Source of the DNA: Rhodobacteraceae bacterium Alg231-30
Lineage (GTDB): Bacteria; Pseudomonadota; Alphaproteobacteria; Rhodobacterales; Rhodobacteraceae
Direction: 5' to 3'
Assembly (NCBI GenBank): GCA_900143615.1
Contig: FREU01000003.1
Span: 232,922 to 296,921, forward strand
DNA: 64,000 nucleotides
The notes beneath the pieces are model-generated. The model was not told the DNA's origin and ran no database searches. It worked only from the letters and a program-made list of their open reading frames with translations. The first letter of the stretch is position 1; each line of letters starts with the position of its first letter. Of this stretch, positions 17,582-26,310 are shown one piece after another. The translations under genes were made by a program, and so were the position numbers.

Positions 17582-18328
17582 CTAGGCAAGGTGGCGACGA
17601 TTGACTTCAGACAGCCAATCAACCCATGTGAGATCCCATGAGCCGTTTAGCTCAACGGCTTGACGCATAAAGACTTCGACGCGAACTGAACCGTCTTCTG
17701 ACAACAGAAAACTCTCTCGGGAGCGCGCAAGCATAAATATCGGGCTAGCCGGTAGGCGGCGAGACATTTTTAGTGTGTCTTGCCAGTTTGTGACTGTGCA
17801 AAACTCATCCGCGACTACGCAGCAGTGCTCTGGCGCATAAGCCAACGAGGTGCGCGGTGTGCGGTTTTGAACATTCATCGATGGCGCATGCAAGCTAAGG
17901 CCAGCTATTTGGAGCGGGTTTTCTTTCTTTGCGTTTAGCTGCAACCATTTAAGAGCAACAATCGCCCCCGAACCAGCTGCGACTGGGTGTAGCCGTTGGC
18001 CGTGAGTGACTGGAACCGCAGAAATGAGTTGATCAAGGTCTTTGACGAGAGGTGAAAAGCGTTCATTTCCATTGGAAGTCCAATGGCGCTGCCATTGGAC
18101 TTCATAAACATCATACCCCTGTGTGCCAAGCAAAACGCTAAGTGCATGTCCATCCATCAAACGTCCGGATGTCGCGTTTGCGGTCAATGCCGGGATCAAT
18201 AGTATAGGCATTTTGGAAGATTGGCCGTCTCCCGAGAGCCGCAAAAGACGACACGATTTGGTGCTGGAGATCAACACTGGAGAAAAGGCAGCTACAGATT
18301 TTACACGTGGCTGGTCTGAAGACGTCAT
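17582..18328 (-). CDS. Alpha/beta-hydrolase-like protein, PHA-synthase-like fragment (function unknown)
   Basis: 248 residues from ATG 18328, preceded by AAGGA six bases upstream; a TTG at 18352 is less likely. The segment MPILLIPALTANATSGRLMDGHALSVLLGTQGYDVYEVQWQRHW, read in parts, resembles the N-terminal strand and helix of PhaC-like alpha/beta hydrolases. The expected nucleophile elbow is replaced by HPVAAGSGAIVALKWL, which has Gly-Ser-Gly rather than Gly-x-Cys/Ser-x-Gly in the usual spacing. I cannot name a reaction. It stands alone, convergent with the AraC-type regulator. Confidence 0.55.
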   Translation of the reverse strand: MTSSDQPRVKSVAAFSPVLISSTKSCRLLRLSGDGQSSKMPILLIPALTANATSGRLMDGHALSVLLGTQGYDVYEVQWQRHWTSNGNERFSPLVKDLDQLISAVPVTHGQRLHPVAAGSGAIVALKWLQLNAKKENPLQIAGLSLHAPSMNVQNRTPRTSLAYAPEHCCVVADEFCTVTNWQDTLKMSRRLPASPIFMLARSRESFLLSEDGSVRVEVFMRQAVELNGSWDLTWVDWLSEVNRRHLA

Positions 18329-18489
18329 GTCTGATCCTTGCAGTTCTTGCAATTCGATTGTGGAATCTCAGAGACGCTGCTGTGCATCGTTAGAGCGCCT
18401 CTGGATGAAAGGCCCAGTCTTCAAGTGCCGCGTCAGCTCTGGGGGCCGAAAAGGGCACTTGAAAATGGTCCACCCAAAAGTGGGAAAAT

Positions 18490-18519
18490 AGTAAAAGGCG
18501 CCGGTCGAGACCGGCGCCT
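18490..18519 (-). terminator. Terminator-like hairpin on the minus strand without an obvious protein gene
   Basis: AGGCGCCGGT and ACCGGCGCCT form a perfect 10-bp stem over a CGAG loop (18496-18519). On the minus strand it is followed by TTTTAC, on the plus strand by no T-run. No credible minus-strand protein gene lies upstream, so it may end the candidate RNA of the next entry. Confidence 0.65.
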
Positions 18520-18735
18520 GCCTTGTTCCGTGAGTGGCCAGGCCTAAACCTGACTAAGTCGTGCAATTCGCCAAGGCGAGCGCTGCGCAACCGACCGACC
18601 CCATTGGGGAGGAGGAGGGAGGAGCGGGGTCGGTACGTATAAGGAACCTCCCGTTTTACGCCGAAGCGCTAAACGAAAAGGTCGACACCTGCGCAACAAG
18701 GGGGGGAGAGTTTCGCAGGGTGTCTGTTTCCTTGA
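18490..18735 (-). ncRNA. Candidate structured non-coding RNA (unidentified)
   Basis: Several strong stems are packed into about 245 bases: GACACC-TGCG/CGCA-GGTGTC (about 18684-18724), a CGTTT...AAACG stem around CGAA (about 18652-18675), ACCGACCCC/GGGGTCGGT (about 18591-18634), a CGCC/GGCG stem near 18570-18577, AGT-CAGG/CCTG-ACT near 18532-18556, and the terminator at 18496-18519. The polarity of the terminator argues for minus-strand transcription. I do not recognise SRP RNA, RNase P RNA or tmRNA signatures; 6S RNA was not matched but cannot be excluded. Open frames across it have low-complexity, Pro/Arg-rich translations and look spurious. The 5' end and promoter are not defined. Between 18329 and 18489 I see nothing. 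Confidence 0.4.
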
Positions 18736-18788
18736 TGAAAGGTATTTGGGGTGGCAATGGATTTTAAAATTGGGAATTTGCGATCCGT

Positions 18789-18817
18789 TTTTTGCATGAC
18801 GCGGCATCTTGCAAAAA
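18789..18817. promoter_or_regulatory. Inverted repeat upstream of yihY
   Basis: TTTTTGCA and TGCAAAAA flank a 13-base spacer, about 100 bp before the yihY start. Directly after it comes a GACAA/TTGTC hairpin (18819-18834). It could be an operator or part of a promoter region for either yihY or the candidate minus-strand RNA. Confidence 0.3.
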
Positions 18818-18919
18818 TGACAAGATTTTTTGTCTTTGTGCGGTAGACGGAAAACGCTCTTTGGATGTCCGAAGTTTTCCGCTACCTGTTGCTCTAGCAA
18901 TGTTGGAGACTTAGTCGGG

Positions 18920-19756
18920 ATGTGCATTTATTGGACAACTCTGTTTAGAGCAATTGAGCGCTTTAGTAACAAAGGTGGGTTTGTCCGAGCCTCTCATGTT
19001 GCTTTGTCCTTTATGCTGGCAATTTTTCCGTTTTGCATTTTCGTGCTGTCATTGGCAGGGGCTTTCAGCGGCGAAACTCAAGTCGATGATATGGTTGATT
19101 TTGTGTTAGGAACTTGGCCCGAAGCCATTGCAGGTCCAATTGCCTCGGAATTACGCTCGGTTTTGACGGCTGGCGGTGGCACGATTACGGTTGGCGCCAT
19201 TTTGTCGGTAGTCTTTGCGTCCAACGGTGTTGACGCAATCCGGTTGGTGATTACGTCGGCATACCGCGACCATGATCCACGTCCGTTCTGGAAAACCCGG
19301 CTTTTGTCCATTGGGTTTGTTCTTGGTGGGACTCTATTGTTCGTATGTGCCAGCGTCTTGGGCGTTCTCATTCCTCTGATCATGCACTTCTTTGAGGATT
19401 TGGTGCCTTGGTTGGATCAATCGATTTTGAGTAATGGAAAGTTCCGCGAATTGCTCACCATAGGGATATTGCTGTTTGCGGTGTATGCTTGCCACAAGTG
19501 GTTGCCCGGGGTAAAACATGACACACGATCTCTAGCCCCAGGTATTCTTCTAACCCTTGTCCTTTGGTACACGGCCTCCAAGGGGATTTCTTTTTATTTC
19601 AGTACGTTCTCTACTTATTCGGTTACCTATGCAGGGCTTGCAGGTGTTATGTCCGCCTTGGTCTACATGTATATGATGGCGGCCATTTTTGTCCTGGGGG
19701 CCGAGTACAACGGCAGCATTATGAAGCAAGAGAAAGAAGCGCAGCCTCAGAGTTAA
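18920..19756 (+). CDS. yihY: YihY/BrkB family inner-membrane protein
   Basis: 278 residues from ATG 18920; the 30-residue upstream extension is Cys-rich and unlike the family. About six membrane helices are visible, with FVRASHVALSFMLAIFPFCIFVLSLAG at the start, the SVVFASNGVDAIRLVITSAYR loop, and SVTYAGLAGVMSALVYMYMMAAIFVLGAEYN near the C terminus, all typical of YihY/BrkB (once annotated as RNase BN). Function in the cell is not settled. Its last 4 bases overlap the convergent cls gene. Confidence 0.9.
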   Translation: MCIYWTTLFRAIERFSNKGGFVRASHVALSFMLAIFPFCIFVLSLAGAFSGETQVDDMVDFVLGTWPEAIAGPIASELRSVLTAGGGTITVGAILSVVFASNGVDAIRLVITSAYRDHDPRPFWKTRLLSIGFVLGGTLLFVCASVLGVLIPLIMHFFEDLVPWLDQSILSNGKFRELLTIGILLFAVYACHKWLPGVKHDTRSLAPGILLTLVLWYTASKGISFYFSTFSTYSVTYAGLAGVMSALVYMYMMAAIFVLGAEYNGSIMKQEKEAQPQS

Positions 19757-21162
19757 AGAATGGGTGAAAACAATCGTGCAATTGGAGCAGATAGTCTGAT
19801 CCACATAGGTTGATGGGTGATTGTTTTGTCCAACACCACGCTTCGTGCTAAATCTTCGCTGAGCATGATCTCGACATCAGTTGCTACTTTTTCGTCAAAC
19901 ATGATGGCGGTGGCCTCGAAATTTAGGCGACACGACCGGCTGTCCAAATTTAAGGTTCCGACTGATGCAATGCTGTGATCGATCAGAACAACTTTTTGAT
20001 GCATGAAACCATCTTCATACATATGGATTTGAACGCCCGCCTCGCGGAGTTCGTCAAAATAGGCAAAAGCTGCAAGCCATGTGATCCAGTGATCTTTGTG
20101 GGCGGGCACTAGCAGGCGCACTTCTAGTCCGCGTAGCGCGGCCACCTTAAGCGCTGACATAATATCAGGATCAGGAACCAAGTAAGGCGAGGTGATCCAA
20201 ATGCGCTCCTTAGCGGCTGCGATGCAGGCTTGGAAGTAGAGGTTTCCAGTGTCCATGACGTCTGCGGGGCCAGCAGCTAACAAAAGGCCGTCTTGGTTTT
20301 CTTCGGCATAGGACATGGACCAATCAAGCTCTGTGAGTAGGCTTTCTTGTGTTGCCCAGTGCCAATCTTCCGTAAAAATCAGTTGCAGCTGTTTAACAAT
20401 CGGACCGCGGAGCGCACAGTGTGTGTCGCGCCAATTTCCAAATTCCGGATCGCGTCCCATATATTCGTCACCGACGTTCAATCCTCCAGTGAATCCGACT
20501 TTACCATCAACAACTAAAGTCTTGCGGTGATTTCGAAAATTCAGTTGAAATCTTTTTGTAGGACCGCGCAACGCATTCGTGTCGTAAATAGCAACTCCTG
20601 CCTCACGAAGTCCTTTGACGTAGCTTTCTGGAAGGCGGGAACATCCAACGGAATCGTAGAGAAACCGCACTGAGACACCTCGGGATGTGGCTGCGATGAG
20701 TTTATTTCGCAGGGCGTTGCCGAGCTGATCGTCCCGAACAATGTAGAACTGGATCAAAACATAGGTTTCGGCCGCATCAATCGCTTCGAAAATGGCATCG
20801 AATGTTTCTTCGCCGTTCACCAATAGAGTAAGTGAGTTTCCTGACAGGATAGGGCTGGAAGCAATTGTTTCAAATGCGGAAAACCCGACATCATGGATAT
20901 CGGGTTTTGGTGGATGAGCAACACGGGCAGCCTTTGATCCACTCAGAACCTCTTTGATGTCACGGCGAGCAAGGACATATCCAGAGACCTTTGAGTGGCC
21001 GAGAAACAGGTAGAAAAGGATCGCTAGGTAAGGCGCTGCAATTAGGAAGACGACCCAAGCTACCGCGCCCTGAGGTGTACGTGACCACGCTACAGCGCGA
21101 AAGGCCAGTATGATGGCCAAAGCTTCCAGAAGGACTAAAAAAATTACGGAAAAAGTGATCAA
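19753..21162 (-). CDS. cls: Cardiolipin synthase (PLD family)
   Basis: 469 residues from TTG 21162, with AGGAG about 6 bases upstream. Two N-terminal membrane helices (about 3-23 and 32-54) precede two phospholipase-D motifs: HRKTLVVDGKVGFTGG with His212, and HQKVVLIDHSIASVGTLNLD with His388. It condenses two phosphatidylglycerols to cardiolipin at the inner membrane. Length and layout match ClsA-type enzymes. It is convergent with yihY and has no obvious operon partner. Confidence 0.92.
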   Translation of the reverse strand: MITFSVIFLVLLEALAIILAFRAVAWSRTPQGAVAWVVFLIAAPYLAILFYLFLGHSKVSGYVLARRDIKEVLSGSKAARVAHPPKPDIHDVGFSAFETIASSPILSGNSLTLLVNGEETFDAIFEAIDAAETYVLIQFYIVRDDQLGNALRNKLIAATSRGVSVRFLYDSVGCSRLPESYVKGLREAGVAIYDTNALRGPTKRFQLNFRNHRKTLVVDGKVGFTGGLNVGDEYMGRDPEFGNWRDTHCALRGPIVKQLQLIFTEDWHWATQESLLTELDWSMSYAEENQDGLLLAAGPADVMDTGNLYFQACIAAAKERIWITSPYLVPDPDIMSALKVAALRGLEVRLLVPAHKDHWITWLAAFAYFDELREAGVQIHMYEDGFMHQKVVLIDHSIASVGTLNLDSRSCRLNFEATAIMFDEKVATDVEIMLSEDLARSVVLDKTITHQPMWIRLSAPIARLFSPIL

Positions 21163-21281
21163 GGCTGTCTCCTGTTTGCAGCAGGCTATCTAATCGGGGC
21201 GTATGTGCAAAGGGGGGTATCTCGCGGCATTGCTTAAATGCGTTCTTACGCTAATCTGCGCTCAGCCTGGGGAGGAAATAC

Positions 21282-22883
21282 GTGACACAAACACTACTGC
21301 AGTTCTTTGAGAAGAGGTCTCAAGAGTTTGAAAAAAATGATTTTTTGATCATTCCAAGGGACGAAAGCCGACTTTACCACCCCCAAGGGTACCAGATCAA
21401 TTTTGGGCAGGCTTCGCAGGTCGTTCGTGACTGGATGCAGGTTCTGGATCGCGCTGGCTATGGTCACGGTCACCGCGTGGCGGTGTTGTTGGGCAATCGG
21501 CCCGAGATGCTGCTGCTTAAGTTGGCGCTTTCAGGGTTGGGGATTAGTTGGGTGCCAGTTAACCCGGACTACCGACCTGAGGAGGTGCGCTATCTGTTAC
21601 AAGACAGTGGCGCGGTTTTGGCAATTGCGTCACCGGAGCTGCTTACACTGATGAAGGCAGGGATTGATCTGCATGGAGAGGATTTACCGCTGGTTGTAAT
21701 GGACACCGGACTGGCTGATTTACCTGTTGCATCTCGTGTTGCGCCGCTAACTGGACCAGTCACGCCAGAAAGTGAATCCAGTCTTGTCTATACCTCTGGC
21801 ACAACGGGGCGCCCCAAGGGGTGTGTGTTGAGCCATGATTATGAAATCTCCATGGGTGAATGGTATGCGACGCGCGGCGGTCTCATCGACTTTAAGAGTG
21901 GAAAAACAAGGATTTACTGCCCGCTTCCTCTGTTTCATGTGAACGCAGCCATTTTGTGTTTCATGGCGGTGATTGAAACCGGCAGTGCGGAGATTATTCC
22001 CGAGAGGTTCAGGGCCAGTGCTTGGTGGCGCGAGTTGGCTCAGACCAAGGCGACAGCGGCGCATTATCTGGGGATTGTTATTCCGGCTTTGATGAACCGT
22101 GAGGCGGAACCCTATGAAAAGGAATGTAAAATTGAGTGGGCCGTTGGGGCAGGGGTTGAGCCGACCCTGCATCGTGCCTTTGAAGAGCGCTTTGGATTTC
22201 CGCTGATCGAGGTCTGGGGCATGAGCGAAATGTGCCGGATGCTGGCGGACTGTCATGAGCCACGCATGATTGATACGCGCGCCTTTGGGCGGCCTCAGCC
22301 CGGGTTAGACGTGCGGGTCGTGGATGAAAACGACAATGAGGTCGCGCGCGGGGTGGCTGGTGAGATGACCATAAGATATGATGCTAACACCCCGAGAAGA
22401 GGCGCTTTTTCGGAATATCTCAACCTGCCAGAAGAAACCGAAAAGGTATGGCGCGGGGGGTGGTTTCATACCGGTGATACGGTGATGATGGATGAGACGG
22501 ATATGATTTTCTTTGTGGATCGCAAAAAGAACATTATCCGGCGAAGTGGTGAAAATATTGCTGCGGCCGAGATCGAGGCCTGTTTACAGGAACATGAGGC
22601 CGTGGAACGGGTGGCGGTGATCGCGGTGGAAGACGCGATGCGCGATGAAGAAGTCATGGCCTGCGTGCAGTTGAAGTCGGGTTCGGATACGATCGAGGCC
22701 AAAGATCTTTTTGAATGGTGTTTCAAACGCTTAGCTTACTACAAAGCACCAGGTTGGGTGCAGTTTATGGATGATATTCCTGTCACGGGAACCCAGAAAA
22801 TTCAGAAACATGCGATGTTTGGGGACGGGGTTGATCCGACGCAGGACGCGGTAGATTTTCGAAACCTTAAACGTCGGGGCTGA
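21282..22883 (+). CDS. AMP-dependent acyl-CoA ligase (CaiC/fatty-acyl-CoA synthetase-like)
   Basis: 533 residues from GTG 21282, with GGAGGA just upstream. The AMP-binding P-loop YTSGTTGRPKG is at 170-180, the adenylate motif appears as VWGMSEMC, and the hinge to the C-terminal lid is GWFHTGDTVMMDETDMIFFVDRKKNIIRRSGENIAAAEIE. The catalytic Lys region PVTGTQKIQKH is near the C terminus. It activates a carboxylic acid to its CoA thioester with ATP. The general layout is nearest to crotonobetaine/carnitine-CoA ligases, but the substrate is not determinable here. No operon partner; a weak AACCG/CGGTT hairpin follows. Confidence 0.85.
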   Translation: MTQTLLQFFEKRSQEFEKNDFLIIPRDESRLYHPQGYQINFGQASQVVRDWMQVLDRAGYGHGHRVAVLLGNRPEMLLLKLALSGLGISWVPVNPDYRPEEVRYLLQDSGAVLAIASPELLTLMKAGIDLHGEDLPLVVMDTGLADLPVASRVAPLTGPVTPESESSLVYTSGTTGRPKGCVLSHDYEISMGEWYATRGGLIDFKSGKTRIYCPLPLFHVNAAILCFMAVIETGSAEIIPERFRASAWWRELAQTKATAAHYLGIVIPALMNREAEPYEKECKIEWAVGAGVEPTLHRAFEERFGFPLIEVWGMSEMCRMLADCHEPRMIDTRAFGRPQPGLDVRVVDENDNEVARGVAGEMTIRYDANTPRRGAFSEYLNLPEETEKVWRGGWFHTGDTVMMDETDMIFFVDRKKNIIRRSGENIAAAEIEACLQEHEAVERVAVIAVEDAMRDEEVMACVQLKSGSDTIEAKDLFEWCFKRLAYYKAPGWVQFMDDIPVTGTQKIQKHAMFGDGVDPTQDAVDFRNLKRRG

Positions 22884-23068
22884 GCGGTAACCGATACGGT
22901 TTTGCCCGAAATTCGGCTGGCTGCATCACGTCGGTAATACGTCGGTATTGCGACAGTGCCATTTTGGGCTGTTGCGTCGTTAAGATTTTCCACCCAAAAA
23001 TCCAGTTTTTGTGTAATATCGATAAATTCAGGTCCAAATTGGGTCCTATTTTTTAGGGGGAATTTGAC

Positions 23069-23905
23069 GTGCGTTTTTTAACAAGTTTGATTTTTTGCGC
23101 GATTGCGCCCGCGGGATTGAGTGCGGAAGTTTCGGTGGAACGGGGGGAGTATCTGGTGCGGGGGCCTGCGGGCTGTGGCAACTGCCATACGCCACAAACT
23201 CCGACGGGGCCGGATATGGCGAACGAATTTGGCGGTATGATGGTGGAAAAAAATCCCGCCTTTGAAGCATGGGCTGTGAATATCACGCCAGCCAGCCGCA
23301 TCGCTGATTGGAGCGACGACGAATTGGCCCGCGCGATCCGCGAAGGTATTCGCCCTGACGGGAGTGTCATTGGACCTCCGATGCCCATCGGGCTGTATCG
23401 CGGGCTGTCGGATGATGACCTTTATTCTATCGTGGCCTTTATGCGCACGGTTGCGCCCAGCGATCATGAAACGCCAATGTCGACCTATAATATCCCATTG
23501 CCGCCCGCCTATGGTCCGCCCATTGAGAGTGTTTCAGCACCCGAACGCGGTGTCAGTGTTGAGTACGGCGAATATCTGGCCGGACCAGTTGCGCATTGCG
23601 TGGAATGCCACACGCCCTTTGGTGAAAAAGGCCCGATGCTGGACACGCATTTGGGGGCAGGCGGGTTTGAGTTTCACGGACCGTGGGGCACGTCGGTTGC
23701 GCCCAATATCACCTCACATGAGGATGGGCTGGCGGGCTATTCCGATGATGAGCTGAAAACCATGATCACCAAGGGTATGCGGCCAGATGGATCACGGATG
23801 TTGCCGCCGATGGGATACCCCCATTATGCGATGATGACCGCGGGTGATCTGGACGCGGTGGTGATGTATCTGCGTACCCTGCCGCCCTTACCAGACGCCA
23901 AGTAA
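23069..23905 (+). CDS. Di-haem cytochrome c
   Basis: 278 residues from GTG 23069, preceded by a GGGGGA stretch. A Sec signal peptide ends near GLSA (residue 19). Two haem-binding sites, CGNCH at 36-40 and CVECH at 177-181, each lie at the head of a cytochrome c domain with a later Met (for example IGPPMPIG and RMLPPMGYP) as a likely sixth ligand. The two halves share the GEYL..GP....C..CHTP pattern, consistent with internal duplication. Such periplasmic proteins serve as electron-accepting subunits of dehydrogenases; no partner gene is adjacent. Confidence 0.88.
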   Translation: MRFLTSLIFCAIAPAGLSAEVSVERGEYLVRGPAGCGNCHTPQTPTGPDMANEFGGMMVEKNPAFEAWAVNITPASRIADWSDDELARAIREGIRPDGSVIGPPMPIGLYRGLSDDDLYSIVAFMRTVAPSDHETPMSTYNIPLPPAYGPPIESVSAPERGVSVEYGEYLAGPVAHCVECHTPFGEKGPMLDTHLGAGGFEFHGPWGTSVAPNITSHEDGLAGYSDDELKTMITKGMRPDGSRMLPPMGYPHYAMMTAGDLDAVVMYLRTLPPLPDAK

Positions 23906-23914
23906 CGCGCATGA

Positions 23915-23950
23915 AAAAGGGCGGGGTGCGTTGCTGCGCATCCCGCCCTG
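23915..23950 (-). terminator. Terminator after the one-carbon operon
   Basis: GGGCGGG..TGCG and GCGCA..CCCGCCC form a long GC-rich stem. On the minus strand it is followed by TTTTTC, so it ends the operon of the methyltransferase gene; it also lies just after the plus-strand cytochrome gene. Confidence 0.75.
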
Positions 23951-23971
23951 AAACTGTATCAGCCTGACGAA

Positions 23972-25051
23972 TTAGGCGCGGCGGCGACGGCCACCGCGAC
24001 GGCCGCCTGCGGCACCGGTGGAGCCTGCGCTGCCAGCTGGGCGGTTGAATTTGATCCATTCGCCGCCGCCGTCGTCATTGTTGGTGAGGAAGTTGGCCGC
24101 GCGAATGGCTTCCATTTCTTTGCCTGCACGCGCCTTGGTGCTGCCAAGACCAAACATGATGCAGAAAGCTTCGTCATCCAGATCGGCGGGCAGGATGATG
24201 CCTGCGGCTTCGACTTCGGCTTTCTTCTCGGCCAGCTTTTTGGGGCCAACGGGCAGTGCGATCGGGTTCATGATGGCGCTGGTCATGCCTGCGCCCATCG
24301 CCATTGGCAAAAACGCGTTGTTGATGCCGTGACGGTTGGGCAGGCCAAAGCTGATGTTTGACGCGCCACAAGTGGTGTTCACGCCCAACTCTTCGCGAAG
24401 ACGACGCACAAGGGTGAAGACCTGCAATCCGGCGGTGCCCATCGCGCCGATGGGCATCACGAGTGGGTCCACCACGATGTCGTGCGCTGGAATGCCAAAG
24501 TCGGCAGCGCGTTCGACGATCTTTTTCGCCACGGCAAAACGTACGTCGGGGTCCTCGGAAATACCAGTGTCATCGTTGGAGATCGCCACAACCGGCACGT
24601 TGTATTTTTTCACCAGCGGCAAAACCAGCTCGAGGCGTTCTTCTTCACCTGTAACCGAGTTCAGCAGTGGACGCCCTTCGGCGGCGGCCAGACCGTTTTC
24701 CAAAGCACCGGGTACCGAGCTGTCGATGCAGAGCGGGCAATCGGTGACCTCCTGAACCTTTTCGACCAGCTGACGCATCAGGGTTGGTTCGACAAAGTTG
24801 TTGTCCGCATAGCGCGGGTCTTCGGCCATTTTATTGGAGAAGACAGCGCCCGAGTTGATGTCGAGCACGGTGGCACCAGCGGCAACCTGTGCGATAGCAT
24901 CAGCCTGAACGCGGGAGAAATCGCCAGCTTCCAACTCAGTGTTCAGGATTTTGCGCCCAGTGGGGTTGATGCGCTCGCCAATCACACAGAAGGGTTGATC
25001 AAAACCGATGATCGCGGTCTTGGTCTTGGATTCAATAACAGTGCGGGTCAT
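23972..25051 (-). CDS. Pterin-binding methyltetrahydrofolate:corrinoid methyltransferase
   Basis: 359 residues. The pterin-binding TIM barrel is recognised by FCVIGERINPTGRK (22-35), GATVLDINSG, CIDSSVPGALENGL and NDDTGISEDP, as in the methyl-THF module of MetH and in AcsE/MtgA-type enzymes. It lacks homocysteine- and cobalamin-binding domains. The C-terminal 20 residues are a Gly/Arg-rich tail (ending GRRGGRRRRA). It likely transfers the N5-methyl group of methyl-THF to a separate corrinoid protein. Split methionine synthases built from such modules are known in some Rhodobacteraceae, which fits; the partner modules are not in this window. Confidence 0.85.
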   Translation of the reverse strand: MTRTVIESKTKTAIIGFDQPFCVIGERINPTGRKILNTELEAGDFSRVQADAIAQVAAGATVLDINSGAVFSNKMAEDPRYADNNFVEPTLMRQLVEKVQEVTDCPLCIDSSVPGALENGLAAAEGRPLLNSVTGEEERLELVLPLVKKYNVPVVAISNDDTGISEDPDVRFAVAKKIVERAADFGIPAHDIVVDPLVMPIGAMGTAGLQVFTLVRRLREELGVNTTCGASNISFGLPNRHGINNAFLPMAMGAGMTSAIMNPIALPVGPKKLAEKKAEVEAAGIILPADLDDEAFCIMFGLGSTKARAGKEMEAIRAANFLTNNDDGGGEWIKFNRPAGSAGSTGAAGGRRGGRRRRA

Positions 25052-25060
25052 ACGCGGTCC

Positions 25061-25987
25061 TTAGCTGGGAGTGACGGGGGCGGCAGAAGCGCCGCCGTTT
25101 TGAATGGCCCAGTTGGCATTGGTCTTGATGCCGCCAAGTGGGAAGAAATGCACCGACTCGATGTTGAAGTCGGGGTTGGCGGCCTTGTGGGCGGCCAGTT
25201 CGGTGAGAACCTCGGTGGGCTCATAAGGCAGCAGCAGTTTGGTCACATCCATCGCGCGTTTTTGCAGCACTTTGAGGGACGGTCCAACACCGCAGGCGAT
25301 GGCGAATTTGATCAGGGTTTGCAATTTGGCCGGACCTGCGATGCCGATGTGGATCGGGATATCGATGCCTGCGGATTTGACGCCATTGGCCCAGTCGATA
25401 ATGGGTGCGGCTTCAAAGGCAAACTGCGTGGCCAGCGCCATTTTGGCATCCGAGCGTTCAGAGAAATTCTGTTTCCAACGCAGGGCTGCATCGACATTGG
25501 CGGTGCCGCCGGTTGGATCGATGTCTTTGTTGCCTTCGGGGTGGCCCGCGACATGCAGACGTTTGAATCCTGCTTTGTCAAACAGGCCGGTTTCCAGAAG
25601 CTGCATGGAATCGGAGAACGCGCCATGTGGTTCAGCCACGCCGCCAGCCAGCATGAGCGCCTGATCGACGCCAGCTTCGCCTTGATACATGGCAATCCAG
25701 TTTTCAAGCGTGGCAGCGTCTTTGATGATGCGTGCGGGGAAATGCGGCATCACCTTGTAGCCTTCATCGGCAATGCGTTTGGCGGTGGCGACCATGTCCT
25801 CAATGGGGGTGCCTTCGATATGGGCGATGTAGACGCGGGTATCAGCAGGCAAAAGCGCACGGAAATCTTCGACCTTGGTGGCCGTGCGGGGCATCACCTC
25901 GATTGAATACCCTTGCAGGAAGGCCTCCATCTGGGGGGAGGTGGTTTTGACCTCTTCGGTCTTGCGCTTAAAATTCAACAAAGCCAT
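25061..25987 (-). CDS. Methylenetetrahydrofolate reductase-like protein (MetF family)
   Basis: 308 residues from ATG 25987 with GGGAGG upstream; the longer start at 26017 overlaps the preceding gene and is less likely. The chain has the MetF barrel pattern, with YSIEVMPRTATKVEDF near the N terminus, YIAHIEGTP, GYKVMPHFPARIIKD, the LMLAGG flavin-contacting stretch and HVAGHPEGNKDI. It would reduce methylene-THF to methyl-THF. It is diverged from standard MetF and is sandwiched between a virulence_fact protein and the methyl-THF methyltransferase, so it probably supplies that enzyme directly. Confidence 0.82.
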   Translation of the reverse strand: MALLNFKRKTEEVKTTSPQMEAFLQGYSIEVMPRTATKVEDFRALLPADTRVYIAHIEGTPIEDMVATAKRIADEGYKVMPHFPARIIKDAATLENWIAMYQGEAGVDQALMLAGGVAEPHGAFSDSMQLLETGLFDKAGFKRLHVAGHPEGNKDIDPTGGTANVDAALRWKQNFSERSDAKMALATQFAFEAAPIIDWANGVKSAGIDIPIHIGIAGPAKLQTLIKFAIACGVGPSLKVLQKRAMDVTKLLLPYEPTEVLTELAAHKAANPDFNIESVHFFPLGGIKTNANWAIQNGGASAAPVTPS

Positions 25988-26013
25988 TGCGGCCTCCCAA
26001 AAAGTGGGGCGTG

Positions 26014-26310
26014 TCATGCCCAGCCTTCATTGTCGATCAGCTGCTTTATGCGGGCTGTATCGAACTCCTCCTCAAGTCGCGTGACCTCTGCGAGCAGAAT
26101 GTCCTGCGGATCACCATCCACGGAGTAGGGGGCTGCCTTGCGCCATTCGGCGAGATAGGCATCTGTATCAGTGGACCCAATTTTCATGGCCGCGCGGTCA
26201 ATCGCCTGTTCAAAGCGTTCGGCCAGCGGCTTTTTGGCGCCACGACGGCCTTTGCCTACGATGACTTGGGCGGGAATGTCGCGCCAGTAAACGATGGTGA
26301 CGTCGGGCAT
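26014..26310 (-). CDS. Virulence_fact family small protein (function unknown)
   Basis: 98 residues from ATG 26310, with AGAGG upstream; the 5' extension to 26364 is rejected. The opening PDVTIVYWRDIPAQVIVGKGRRGAKK, read in parts, marks the family named virulence factor in domain databases, whose function is not established. It is first in a three-gene operon with the MetF-like and pterin methyltransferase genes, which suggests a role in one-carbon or methionine metabolism, not virulence. Confidence 0.8.
   Translation of the reverse strand: MPDVTIVYWRDIPAQVIVGKGRRGAKKPLAERFEQAIDRAAMKIGSTDTDAYLAEWRKAAPYSVDGDPQDILLAEVTRLEEEFDTARIKQLIDNEGWA

Noticed and set aside
18544..18927. 127-residue minus-strand frame in the yihY upstream region
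   Set aside because: Low-complexity Pro/Arg/Cys translation, overlaps strong hairpins and yihY; more likely non-coding.
22928..22947. Two direct copies of ACGTCGGTA before the cytochrome gene
   Set aside because: Only two short copies with an 11-bp period; could be chance and has no clear role.
24482..25906. 474-residue plus-strand frame across the one-carbon operon
   Set aside because: Antisense to two recognised enzymes and crosses their junction; no conserved motif.
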